Origin: Oscillospiraceae bacterium
GTDB lineage: Bacteria > Bacillota > Clostridia > Oscillospirales > Ruminococcaceae
Direction: 5' to 3'
Length of the DNA: 64,000 bases
Assembly: GCA_022800935.1 (NCBI GenBank)
Contig: JAAWRH010000021.1
Span: 1-64,000, forward strand
The position numbers and the translations under genes are program-made. Below the pieces are notes generated by a model. It was not told where the DNA came from and did no database searches. It worked only from the letters and a program-made list of their open reading frames with translations. Positions 51,445 through 60,460 of the stretch are shown here, one piece after another. Each line of letters starts with the position of its first letter. The stretch's first letter is position 1.

Positions 51445-52419
51445 ATGCAGTTTTATTGTTTTACCGGCCCAAAGGGAGAAAAAACTTCCATATCTAAAAT
51501 CGCCATGGGATGCTACGGCATGGGGGACGAAAAAAGCCCTGAGCTCTCCTTCTCCCTGCTGGACTACTACCTCTCCCAAGGCGGCAGCTGCATCGACACC
51601 GCCCGGCGGTACGGCTTCGGCATCAGCGAGCAGACCATCGGCAGGTGGATGCGGGAACGCCAAAACCGAAACAGGATTTTTCTCTGTACCAAGGGAGGCC
51701 ATCCCCCCAAGGAGGATATCCACATCTCCCGCCTGAGCCGGGAGGAGATTGACAGCGACCTGGAGCAGAGCCTCCGGGACCTGGACACTGACCACGTTGA
51801 CCTCTATTTTCTCCACAGGGACGACGAAAAACGCCTTGTCTCCGATATCATGGAAACCCTGGACCGTCATGTCCGCAGCGGGAAGGTGTTGGCCCTGGGC
51901 GCGTCCAACTGGAGCACCAGGCGCATTGAGGAGGCCAACCGCTTTGCCCTGGAAAACGGCCTCACCCCCTTTTCCGCCAGCCAGATTCAGTGGAGCCTGG
52001 CCTCCGCCACCCCGGAGATGCTCCGCGACGATACCCTGCAAACCATGAACCCCACCGCCTATGGCTGGTACCTGAAGGAGCAGATGCCGGTCTTCTCCTT
52101 CTCTTCCCAGGCGGGCGGTTTTTTCCAGCGCTTTATCGCCCATGGCGACGCGCCTGTTGACCGCAAAATACATAAATGGGCAAAATACCTCACCGAGGGC
52201 AACCGCCTGCGGGCCCAGCGCCTGGAGCTCCTCCACAGGGAGACGGGGTATTCCGTCTCCGGCCTTGCGCTGGCCTACCTGACCAGCAATCCGGTCCCCA
52301 CGCTTCCCATCATCGGCTGCGGAAGGATGGAGACACTGCGGGACAGCCTGGCGGAAACGGATATCCTCCTTTCTCCGGAACAGATTGCCTTCCTGGAGGG
52401 CTCGTCTGACATGGGCTGA
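51445..52419 (+). CDS. Aldo/keto reductase
   Basis: A 324-residue NADPH-dependent oxidoreductase of the AKR family, lying behind the LacI gene. Features are CIDTARRYGFGISEQTIGRWM with the Asp and Tyr of the catalytic tetrad, LCTKGGHPP with the Lys, LYFLHRDDE with the His and GASNWSTRRIEE near the C-terminus of the barrel. It may reduce a sugar ketone or aldehyde. The ATG at 51445 has GGAGGAG upstream; an in-frame ATG at 51427 overlaps the ribosome binding site. Confidence 0.9.
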   Translation: MQFYCFTGPKGEKTSISKIAMGCYGMGDEKSPELSFSLLDYYLSQGGSCIDTARRYGFGISEQTIGRWMRERQNRNRIFLCTKGGHPPKEDIHISRLSREEIDSDLEQSLRDLDTDHVDLYFLHRDDEKRLVSDIMETLDRHVRSGKVLALGASNWSTRRIEEANRFALENGLTPFSASQIQWSLASATPEMLRDDTLQTMNPTAYGWYLKEQMPVFSFSSQAGGFFQRFIAHGDAPVDRKIHKWAKYLTEGNRLRAQRLELLHRETGYSVSGLALAYLTSNPVPTLPIIGCGRMETLRDSLAETDILLSPEQIAFLEGSSDMG

Positions 52420-52458
52420 ACCGAACCGCGCAAATTTTTATAAGGGAGATCGATAACA

Positions 52459-53850
52459 TTGTCCTCCAAGCAGCAGCCCGCTTCCCTGTATCAGGGCAAA
52501 AACCTGACCGCCGTGGTTCTGGCCCTGGCCTGGCCGACCATTGTGGAGCAGATATTCCAAACCGTGGTCCAGTATGTGGACTCCGCCATGGTGGGGCGCA
52601 TCGGTGCCAACGCCTCCGCCGCCGTGGGCGTAACCAGCACCGCCATGTGGCTGATGAACAGCTTTTCCTTTGCCGTGGGGGTGGGCTTTCTGGCCTGTAT
52701 CTCCCGCGCCGCCGGGGCCGGGGAGATACGGCAGGCCCGCACCATCTCCGCCCAGGCGGTTCTGGTCTCCCTGGCCGTAGGAATCATTACCGGGAGCGCC
52801 GGGGTATTGGTCAGCGGGTCTCTCCCCCGGTGGCTGGGGGCGGAGGCGGAAATCTGCGGCCCGGCTAGCGCCTACTTTGCCATTCTGTGCGGGGCGCTGA
52901 TCTTCCGCTGCCCTGTCATTGTGTTCGGCTCGGTGCTGCGGGCCGCCGGGGATATGCGCACTCCCATGTATGTCAACGCCGTCACCAACCTGGTGAACAT
53001 GGTGTTTAACTTTCTGCTGATCTATCCCTCCCGCACCGTCGAGCTGCTGGGCCGCTCCTTTGAGATATGGGGCGCGGGTCTGGGGGTGGCGGGGGCTGCC
53101 TGGGGCACTGCCATTGCCTTTGTGGTGGGGTTTGTGCTGATGGTCTTTGCCGTATGCAGGAACCACCTGATCTCCCCCATCGGCTTCCCGCTGAAGCCAA
53201 ACCTGGAGATTCTGCTCCGGGTCTGGAAAATCACCCTGCCCAACATCATGCAGCGGCTGGTACTCTGTCTGGGGCAGATTTCCTTTACCGCCCTTATCAC
53301 CGGTTTGGGGACCATTCCCCTGGCCGCCCATTCCATTGCCATCACGGCGGAGCAGGCCTTCTACATGCCCGGCTCCGGCTTCCAGGCCGCCGCCACAACC
53401 CTTTCCGGCCAGGCGCTGGGGGCGGGGGACAAGGACAAGCTGAAAAAGATTATCTCCACCGCCGGACGGATATCGGTTATCGTCCTGGCCTGCACGGGAT
53501 TTCTGCTGTTTCTGTTCCCCTCCGTCATCATGTCGGTATTCACCCCTGACCTGGAGGTCATTGCCCGTGGAGCGGAGGTTCTGCGGCTGGTTTCCATCTC
53601 CGAGCCCTTCTTTGGGCTGACCATGGTGTTGGAGGGGGCGTTCAACGGCATGGGGGATACCAAGCCGTCCTTTTATATTTCGCTGTTTACTATGTGGTGT
53701 CTGCGGATTCTGCCGGCGTACATTTGTGTAAAGGTATTTGGGCTGGGGCTGGTAGCGATATGGTGGTGCATGGTAGCGGATGTTATTTCCCGGTCGATGC
53801 TGCTGTTGGCGCGGTATCTCAGGGGAAGATGGCTGAAGGCGCTGAAATAG
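52459..53850 (+). CDS. MATE family transporter
   Basis: A 463-residue membrane protein with twelve helices, of the NorM-like MATE branch: AWPTIVEQIFQTVVQYVDSAMVG, GMGDTKPSFYISLF and GAAWGTAIAFVVG. It probably exports a metabolite or drug. It starts with TTG at 52459 after AAGGGAG ten bases upstream, 39 bases behind the aldo/keto reductase, so the three genes from LacI on are likely one transcript. Confidence 0.9.
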   Translation: MSSKQQPASLYQGKNLTAVVLALAWPTIVEQIFQTVVQYVDSAMVGRIGANASAAVGVTSTAMWLMNSFSFAVGVGFLACISRAAGAGEIRQARTISAQAVLVSLAVGIITGSAGVLVSGSLPRWLGAEAEICGPASAYFAILCGALIFRCPVIVFGSVLRAAGDMRTPMYVNAVTNLVNMVFNFLLIYPSRTVELLGRSFEIWGAGLGVAGAAWGTAIAFVVGFVLMVFAVCRNHLISPIGFPLKPNLEILLRVWKITLPNIMQRLVLCLGQISFTALITGLGTIPLAAHSIAITAEQAFYMPGSGFQAAATTLSGQALGAGDKDKLKKIISTAGRISVIVLACTGFLLFLFPSVIMSVFTPDLEVIARGAEVLRLVSISEPFFGLTMVLEGAFNGMGDTKPSFYISLFTMWCLRILPAYICVKVFGLGLVAIWWCMVADVISRSMLLLARYLRGRWLKALK

Positions 53851-53949
53851 CGGACCAAGCGCACGCCTAAAACTCTATCGTCCATACATAAACCCGCCGT
53901 TTCCGGGAATCCTCACTCTAAAAGAGGCGTTTGAAAGTGAGGGAAAAAT

Positions 53950-55362
53950 ATGCTCCAAACCACCCTGACCGGCAGCTATCAGGAGGACACGAAATCGCTC
54001 TCCCAGCAGCTCCGGGTTGCGGAAAGCTTTGACGTGGTAAACCGGGAATTGGAGTCCGGCGGCGGAAAGCTTTCCTTTTATTTTATAGACGGCTTTGTCA
54101 AGGACGAAGTGATGGAAAAAATCATGGAATTCCTGCTGAAGGCCAAGCCGGAGGACTTCAGCAGGGGACCGGAGGCCTTTATGGCCCGCATGGTCCCCTA
54201 TGTGGAGGCCGCCGTGGAAAGGGATATTCCCAAGGTGATCACAGCGGTGCTTTCGGGGCAGGTGGCCCTGGTGGCGGAGGGAATCACGGGGGCAGTCCTC
54301 ATCGACGCGAGAACCTACCCCGCCCGCGGCCCGGAGGAGCCGGAGGATGACCGGGTCCTCCGGGGGGCGAGGGACGGTTTTACCGAAACGCTTATCTTCA
54401 ACACTGCCCTGATACGCCGCCGCATCCGCGACCCCTATCTGACGGTTCAGCACTTTTCCGTAGGGAAGCGCTCCAAAACCGACGTGGCCCTCTGCTATAT
54501 CGACGGCAGCGCCGACCCCAAGCTGGTCCGCTCCCTGGCGGACCGGCTGAAAAGCCTCAGGGTGGACGCGCTGACCATGGGGCAGGAGAGCCTGGCGGAG
54601 GCTCTGCTCCACGGAAAGTGGTACAACCCCTTCCCCAAGGTCCGCTATACCGAAAGGCCGGACGCTGCTGCGGCCTGCCTGCTGGAGGGCCGACTGCTGC
54701 TGCTGGTGGACAACTCCCCCGCGGCCGCGATTTTGCCCACCTGTCTGCTGGACTTTGCCCAGGAGACAGACGACTACTGCTTCCCGCCCCTCACCGGGAC
54801 TTATCTGCGCATCACCCGAATCGGCATCTTTTTTCTCACCCTGTTTTTCACGCCCCTTTGGTACCTGCTGGTCAGCCATCCCCAGTATATTCCCCCGTGG
54901 CTCTCCTTCATCCAGGTGCAGGAGCCTAACTCGGTGCCCATCCTGCTCCAGCTTTTCATCATCGAGTTTGCGGTGGACGGGCTGAAGCTGGCCTCGCTGA
55001 ACACCCCCAATATGCTCAGTGGCTCCTTTTCGGTGGTGGCGGCGCTGATTTTAGGGGATTTCGCGGTAAAAACCGGCTGGTTCGTGCCGGAGGTCATCCT
55101 GTATATGGCCTTTGTGGCGATTGCCAACTTCACCCAGCCCAGCTTTGAGCTGGGGTACGCCTTTAAGTTTTTGCGGATGGGGCTGCTGTTGCTGACGGGC
55201 CTGTTCGGGGTGTGGGGCTTCGGCGGCGGATGTGTACTGATAGTCCTGCTGGCTGCCACCAACAAGACCATCTCCGGCCAGAGCTATCTCTACCCGCTGA
55301 TTCCCTTCCATGGGCCTTCCCTGCGGGCGCTTTTGATGAGGAAGCCTATTGACAGGCATTAA
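53950..55362 (+). CDS. GerA-family spore germination protein (SpoVAF-like)
   Basis: A 470-residue membrane protein of the GerA/SpoVAF group. The N-terminal SFDVVNRELESGGGKLSFYFIDGFVKDEVMEKIM is the family signature; GKRSKTDVALCYIDG follows. The last 180 residues contain about five to six helices. SpoVAF-type proteins sit in the inner spore membrane and help germination and DPA release. The presence of this gene tells that the organism forms spores. Other spoVA genes are not in the window. The gene end overlaps the convergent flippase gene by 17 bp. Confidence 0.9.
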   Translation: MLQTTLTGSYQEDTKSLSQQLRVAESFDVVNRELESGGGKLSFYFIDGFVKDEVMEKIMEFLLKAKPEDFSRGPEAFMARMVPYVEAAVERDIPKVITAVLSGQVALVAEGITGAVLIDARTYPARGPEEPEDDRVLRGARDGFTETLIFNTALIRRRIRDPYLTVQHFSVGKRSKTDVALCYIDGSADPKLVRSLADRLKSLRVDALTMGQESLAEALLHGKWYNPFPKVRYTERPDAAAACLLEGRLLLLVDNSPAAAILPTCLLDFAQETDDYCFPPLTGTYLRITRIGIFFLTLFFTPLWYLLVSHPQYIPPWLSFIQVQEPNSVPILLQLFIIEFAVDGLKLASLNTPNMLSGSFSVVAALILGDFAVKTGWFVPEVILYMAFVAIANFTQPSFELGYAFKFLRMGLLLLTGLFGVWGFGGGCVLIVLLAATNKTISGQSYLYPLIPFHGPSLRALLMRKPIDRH

Positions 55363-56854
55363 AGCGCCTGCCCCAAAGCCAGACGGAAGCCACGTATATT
55401 GCCCCATAGATTCCGGCACATCCCCCAAAGGCAAGAAAATTCTCCAGCGGGAAAAAGAAACGCGACACCATTCCAAATATGCAGGGCAGAATCAATACCG
55501 GCAGCGCTTTGAGAATCCCTTTCCAGAAACCGGGGATATCCAGCCCTATCTTCTTCCAGTAATACCAGTTCATAAAGAGGATATTCCCGGCAAGGAGGGA
55601 AACCGCGGTGCCCGCCGCGGCCCCGGAGGGTCCAAAGGCCCGTATCAGCGGAATGCTGATGAGCACATTGACGGCGGCAATCATCAGGTAAACCACCGAC
55701 CGAATTTTGTGGCGGTTTTGGGCCCGGAGGATTTCCGGGCCGGTGTTCTGAATCAGGGGAACCGTCATGGGGAACAGGAGCCACAGGGCGGTATCGTAGG
55801 ATTCCCCGTAGCCCTCCCCGGCCCAAAACGCCATAAACGCCTTTCCAAAGAAGAAAAACCCCGTCAGGATGAGGCCGAGGACCAGGAACTGAATCCGCCC
55901 CACCCGGATAAACATCCGGGAAAAGCCGCTCTCCTCCTTCCCCTGAACGGCGATCCGGTGGATTTCGGGAACAAACACATGGGCCACCGGCACCGAAAAT
56001 CCCACATACATATTGTGTATCTGAAGGGCAAGCCCATAGACCGCCACCGGACCCGTGCCCAGCATCCGGCCAAGCAGGAGCTTGTCCACATTGGCGTTGA
56101 CGAGATCAATCACCTGGTTGAGAAAGATAAAAAAGGTAAAGGTCCCCATTTCCTTCAGCAGGGAAAGGCGGAACCCCCGGAACCGAAACCGGATGCGGAG
56201 CCTTTTCCGGCAAAACCAGATGTTGGAGACCAGCACGGCGATTTTCAGCAGCAGGCCCACCGCCGCCATTCCCACCGAGCCGTATCCCAGGAGAAGGAGC
56301 GGCAGGGTCAAAAAAGGGTCCAGCAGCTTCTGGGCAATGGTCAGCAGCCGTTGGAAGACAAACCTCTCATGGGCGGCGGCGTTACAGCGGAATACCATGT
56401 TGGGAAAGGTAAGGGTCATGCCCGCGGTCATCAGGACCATGAGGACCCCGGCGGTGCGGTACTCCCCCTCTGTCAGGCCCCCGCCGAGAATTCCCCGGAG
56501 ATTGCGGGTCATAACGCCGCCGCAGAGGGCGCAGAGCAGGGATACCCCCAGAAAAACGGTCAGAAACATTCCGTTGAGCCGGGCTGTCTCCTCAGGGTCC
56601 TTCTCCTCCCTTGCCCTGGAATAAAAGCGGATATAAGCGCCCTCAAAGCCAAAGCTCAAAAGCCCCAGGTATGCCGTAAACGATCCGGCCAGCTGATAGA
56701 GGCCGTATTCGCTTTTCCCCAGAATGCGCAGCATGACAGGGGTGTAAAGAAGGGTGGAGACAATCTGAATCCCTTCGGAAAGATAGGACAGTATAACGCC
56801 GCTTTTCCGTTGGTCCGCCGGGCGCATCCCGGCTGTCCGGCCTTTCTTTTCCAT
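55346..56854 (-). CDS. Polysaccharide flippase (Wzx/oligosaccharide type)
   Basis: A 502-residue membrane protein with about 14 helices. The start motif SEGIQIVSTLLYTPVMLRILGKSEYGLYQLAGSFTAYLGLLSFGFEGAYIRFY is typical of the Wzx/RfbX-type lipid-linked oligosaccharide flippases of the MOP superfamily. The ATG at 56854 follows GAGGAACAGCAGAAGTAA, inside the end of addB, so it is translationally coupled. No glycosyltransferase genes are near. The substrate is not known. Confidence 0.85.
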   Translation of the reverse strand: MEKKGRTAGMRPADQRKSGVILSYLSEGIQIVSTLLYTPVMLRILGKSEYGLYQLAGSFTAYLGLLSFGFEGAYIRFYSRAREEKDPEETARLNGMFLTVFLGVSLLCALCGGVMTRNLRGILGGGLTEGEYRTAGVLMVLMTAGMTLTFPNMVFRCNAAAHERFVFQRLLTIAQKLLDPFLTLPLLLLGYGSVGMAAVGLLLKIAVLVSNIWFCRKRLRIRFRFRGFRLSLLKEMGTFTFFIFLNQVIDLVNANVDKLLLGRMLGTGPVAVYGLALQIHNMYVGFSVPVAHVFVPEIHRIAVQGKEESGFSRMFIRVGRIQFLVLGLILTGFFFFGKAFMAFWAGEGYGESYDTALWLLFPMTVPLIQNTGPEILRAQNRHKIRSVVYLMIAAVNVLISIPLIRAFGPSGAAAGTAVSLLAGNILFMNWYYWKKIGLDIPGFWKGILKALPVLILPCIFGMVSRFFFPLENFLAFGGCAGIYGAIYVASVWLWGRRFNACQ

Positions 56855-59800
56855 TTACTTCTGCTGTTCCTCCCGCATCCGATTCAATACCTCCTCCCGC
56901 GGCAGGCCGGGGGATTCCCGGCGCTTGAGGGAGTCGTCCTCATGGCCGCACACCGCCTGATATTCGCAGTATTCACAGGCCAGCCGCCCCTCCCTGGAGA
57001 GGAGGGGGACGTCGTCGATCTCCCCCCGGTGCAGCCTGTCGGCCATTTCTGTGGACTTTTTGGCCACATATCCCCGCAGGACCTCCCACTCCTCCGGCGT
57101 CGCCACGTTCTTTTTGTACTGCGCGCCGATGCCGGAGGCGGTCTTTTTCACCGGGATAAATCTGCCCTTTAAATCCTCCTCCATGGCCTCCAGAACCTGG
57201 TAGTCCATCAGGAGCAGGCCGTTCATCCGCATTCTTCCCTCAAAGGCCTCCTTCACCTTTTCCGGCGTGTCCTCACGGCCCGCCTCTACCGCCTCCGCCC
57301 TGGCGGGCATATACAGCACCCCCGCCGGAATAGGCCGGTCCCCTTCCCCCCGGCAAAGGGTGAACAGGTAAATGGGCATCTGCATCTCAAGGCCGCTGAG
57401 CAGCTCATTCAGGTCAAACTGCTTTCTCCCCGATTTGTAATCCACCACCCGGATATATTCCCGTTCGTCCTCCGGGCAGCTGTAAACATCCACCCGGTCC
57501 ACCGTCCCCTCCAGCAGCACCCGAACGCCGTCCTCGGAGGTCAGCTCCAGGGGAGGAACGCCCTTGTCCCTGGAAACCGGCAGCTCAAAGGCGGCGGGGA
57601 CAAACCGGCTCTGGGCCATCTCCGCCCCCAGCCGCCGCAGCAGGAACAGAAGGGTGGTCCGCAGGCGGCGGTACAGGTAGGCAAACCGGGCGGGACTTTC
57701 GTCCCGGCGGTCCATGTTTTCCTTGAGATACTGCTCCAGAAGGGCGTCCACCTCCGCCTCCATCTGCTGCTGGGACAGCTGTTCCAGCTCCCCGGAGGGG
57801 TATTTTTTCACCATAGCGGAGAGGACAAAGTGCAGCGCCGAACCGGATTCCAACGGCGTCAGCTCCGCCCGCCGCCGGGGCCGCAGGCGGAGGGCATGGC
57901 GGAGGAAATACCGGAAGGGACAGTTGGCAAAATCCTCCGAACGGGTGGGGGAGATGTGCATGGTCCGTCCGAACAGCGCCGCCGCCTGGTCCGACGAAAG
58001 GGAGTAGAAGGGCTCCTCCCGCAGGGATTCCACCTGGACCAGACGGTCCTGATAGGCTGTCTCCGACAAAAACTGCTCCAAAGCAGCCCCCTCGGCGGAA
58101 TTCCGCCAATCGGGGGAAGCGGCCCGCTGGCAGAAGGCCGTGAAGGCTGTGGCTTCATTGACCACCCGGTCCAGGGAACGCCTCTCCCCTTCCCGCTCCA
58201 GACCGGGGAACATCCTCCTGAGCTGTTCCACCAGGGTGGAGGGAAAGCGGGCCTTGCCGTCCAGCCCCGCGGCGCTGTAGCTGACCCACAGGTATTGGGA
58301 GGGAGCGGTCATGGCGGCGTAGGCCCAGTACTTTTCGCTGACCGCCCGCTCCTCCAGGGTCTCGGCGATGTCCACCCCCCTTTCGGAAAGCTGCTTCCGG
58401 TCCTCCTCGGTGAGTACCCCGCCCGCCTCCACCCGAGCGGGGAACATTCCCAGGTTCGCCCCGATGACAAACACCGCCCTGGGGTTCTGGGGGCGGACCC
58501 GGTCCGCCGCGCCCACCAGCACCTGGTCGTTGGTCTGGGGTATCAGGGAAATCTCCATGGTTTGCAGGGAAAGCCGCAGCAGTTCGGTAAACCGCGCCTG
58601 GGGCAGGCGGACCCCCTGCATCACCAGGAAAAACCGGTCCAGTATTGCCGTCAGGTTCTCCCACACCTGGGAGGAAAGGCTGTCGGAGAGCTCCTCCAGG
58701 CCGGACAGCCGCTCCACCGCCCCGCTCTCCTCCAGGTAGGCGAACACCGCCTTGGCAAAGCCGCCGCCGTCGCAGTCCGCCAGCCTCTTCTGAAGCTCCA
58801 AAAGAGGGGCTATCAGCCTTTGCCGGGTCTCCTCCGTTCGGGCAAGGCGCTGCTCCGCCTCCTGGTCCATCTGCCCCTGGAACCCTTCGGGGTGGTTTTG
58901 GAAGGGGGCTTTCCACTGCTCCCCCTCCACCCGCCAGACATAGCAGTAGTTTTCCAAAAGGGCAGCGTCGTACATCTCGATGCCCAGCAGCGGGGACTTG
59001 GCCAGCCGCAGAATCCGCCCGGTGTCCGGCAGGCCCTTCACCGCCTCCAGGGCGGTGAGGATCAGGGTGGTCAGGGGATGGGTCTCCACATCCACCTGTT
59101 TGTCCATAAAATAAGGTATCCCGTACCGGCCGAATATGGACTCCACCGCCGTCTGATAGGCCTCCAGGCCGCGGGCGATAACGGCTATCTCGCGGTACCT
59201 CACCCCTCTCTCCCGCACCAGGGCGCAGATGCGCCCCGCCACCTCTTCCATCTCCTCATAGGGGTTTGGAGCCTGGACAAGGAGCAGGTTATCCTCGCTC
59301 CGCCGCCCGGTGTACTCTTCCGGACGGTGGAACAGGTAAGCGGCCATGTGGGAAAGCTCCGGCGATTGTTGGAACCGGTAAAAATCCTTCAAAAGAACGG
59401 GAGAGCGAACCGCCTGCTCGGCCTCCTGGGCCATCCGGGTCAGGCGGCGGACCGTCTGCTTGACGGGGGAGAACACGCCGGTCCCCTCCTCCCCGTCGTG
59501 GAGGCCGTCGGCGGTAAAGGAGAAGGTCAGGTTAGTCCCCTGCCGCAGCAGGCGGTCCAGCAGGCGGAACTCCCCGGCCATAAAGCCCTTAAAGCTGTCG
59601 CAGAAGATGTCGTACTCCTGAAAGACAGGGGTCTCCTTATCCTCCAGGCGGGCGCAGGCGCGCATCAGGTCGTCCTTCTGGTCCACATAGCTGCGGTCGA
59701 TGAAGGACTGATAGACGCTGTAGATGGAAGAAAGCTCCTTCAGCTTTTCCCGGAGGGTCCCATGGGGGAGCCTGCCGCAAAGCTCCTCCATTTCCTCCGG

Positions 59801-60196
59801 GGGTACGCCTGCGTTTTTGAATTCGCCAATCATTTCCACCATGGAGGAGACAAAGGAGGGATTTCCGGCGTGGCGGGTATAGACGGTGAGGGAGTCCTGG
59901 AGCTCACCCAGGGTCAGGCTCATGAGCAGGACCCTGGCGCAGTCGTCCAGGGGGCGGCCCGCCAGTCCCCCGCACTGGCGGAAGACCAGGTTGGCCAGGC
60001 GGGTAAAGCTGAGGACCTCCACCTGGAGGGCCAGGACGGCCCCCAGACGCTGGTAGACGGCTTTTTCCGCCTCAAAGGAGAACTGCTCCGGTACAAGGAG
60101 GATAGCGCGTCTGCCGGACTTGACAGACTGGCGGAGGAGAGAATAGATGTATTCGGTTTTACCCGTCCCTGCCTCTCCCAAGATGAATTGAACCAT
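56855..60196 (-). CDS. addB: ATP-dependent helicase/deoxyribonuclease subunit B
   Basis: A 1113-residue subunit of the AddAB double-strand break repair nuclease, which unwinds and resects DNA ends for recombination. Walker A GEAGTGKT lies at residues 7-14, and the C-terminal RecB-type nuclease contains VVDYKSGRKQFD. The iron-sulphur cluster cysteines are seen in FANCPFRYF and CEYCEYQAVC. The ATG at 60196 follows AAAGGCGGC and gives the normal N-terminus. The partner addA is normally the next gene, but here a flippase gene follows, so addA must lie elsewhere. Confidence 0.95.
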   Translation of the reverse strand: MVQFILGEAGTGKTEYIYSLLRQSVKSGRRAILLVPEQFSFEAEKAVYQRLGAVLALQVEVLSFTRLANLVFRQCGGLAGRPLDDCARVLLMSLTLGELQDSLTVYTRHAGNPSFVSSMVEMIGEFKNAGVPPEEMEELCGRLPHGTLREKLKELSSIYSVYQSFIDRSYVDQKDDLMRACARLEDKETPVFQEYDIFCDSFKGFMAGEFRLLDRLLRQGTNLTFSFTADGLHDGEEGTGVFSPVKQTVRRLTRMAQEAEQAVRSPVLLKDFYRFQQSPELSHMAAYLFHRPEEYTGRRSEDNLLLVQAPNPYEEMEEVAGRICALVRERGVRYREIAVIARGLEAYQTAVESIFGRYGIPYFMDKQVDVETHPLTTLILTALEAVKGLPDTGRILRLAKSPLLGIEMYDAALLENYCYVWRVEGEQWKAPFQNHPEGFQGQMDQEAEQRLARTEETRQRLIAPLLELQKRLADCDGGGFAKAVFAYLEESGAVERLSGLEELSDSLSSQVWENLTAILDRFFLVMQGVRLPQARFTELLRLSLQTMEISLIPQTNDQVLVGAADRVRPQNPRAVFVIGANLGMFPARVEAGGVLTEEDRKQLSERGVDIAETLEERAVSEKYWAYAAMTAPSQYLWVSYSAAGLDGKARFPSTLVEQLRRMFPGLEREGERRSLDRVVNEATAFTAFCQRAASPDWRNSAEGAALEQFLSETAYQDRLVQVESLREEPFYSLSSDQAAALFGRTMHISPTRSEDFANCPFRYFLRHALRLRPRRRAELTPLESGSALHFVLSAMVKKYPSGELEQLSQQQMEAEVDALLEQYLKENMDRRDESPARFAYLYRRLRTTLLFLLRRLGAEMAQSRFVPAAFELPVSRDKGVPPLELTSEDGVRVLLEGTVDRVDVYSCPEDEREYIRVVDYKSGRKQFDLNELLSGLEMQMPIYLFTLCRGEGDRPIPAGVLYMPARAEAVEAGREDTPEKVKEAFEGRMRMNGLLLMDYQVLEAMEEDLKGRFIPVKKTASGIGAQYKKNVATPEEWEVLRGYVAKKSTEMADRLHRGEIDDVPLLSREGRLACEYCEYQAVCGHEDDSLKRRESPGLPREEVLNRMREEQQK

Positions 60197-60460
60197 AAAG
60201 CTGCCGCCTTTCAAAAAAAGATAATAAACAAAAGCATCTGTATTTCATTATAGCATATAACCCCTTTTGCTCAACCCCTTTATTCCCCAACCCTTTTGAT
60301 TTCATCCTTTTTGCGTTTCATTTCACATGGATTTCTCGTTTTCTGCTTTTCTTTCATCCCATTTTATGGTATACTGATAGAAATGTACGGTATGGCAGCC
60401 CCTTTTTTCGTGTTCCCCATGCCGTCTGCCCAAATTTAAACGGAGAGGTGTAATGCTACT

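Noticed and set aside
50320-52236. A 638-codon open frame on the minus strand opposite the LacI and aldo/keto reductase genes
   Set aside because: Shadow frame over two well-supported genes; no recognisable protein family.
55349-57172. A 607-codon open frame opposite the flippase and addB genes
   Set aside because: Antisense shadow with basic low-complexity product; the flippase and addB frames on the other strand have clear domains.
57830-60253. An 807-codon open frame on the plus strand opposite addB
   Set aside because: It is a shadow of the GC-rich addB gene in another frame; its translation is low-complexity Gly/Pro/His/Gln and shows no domain.
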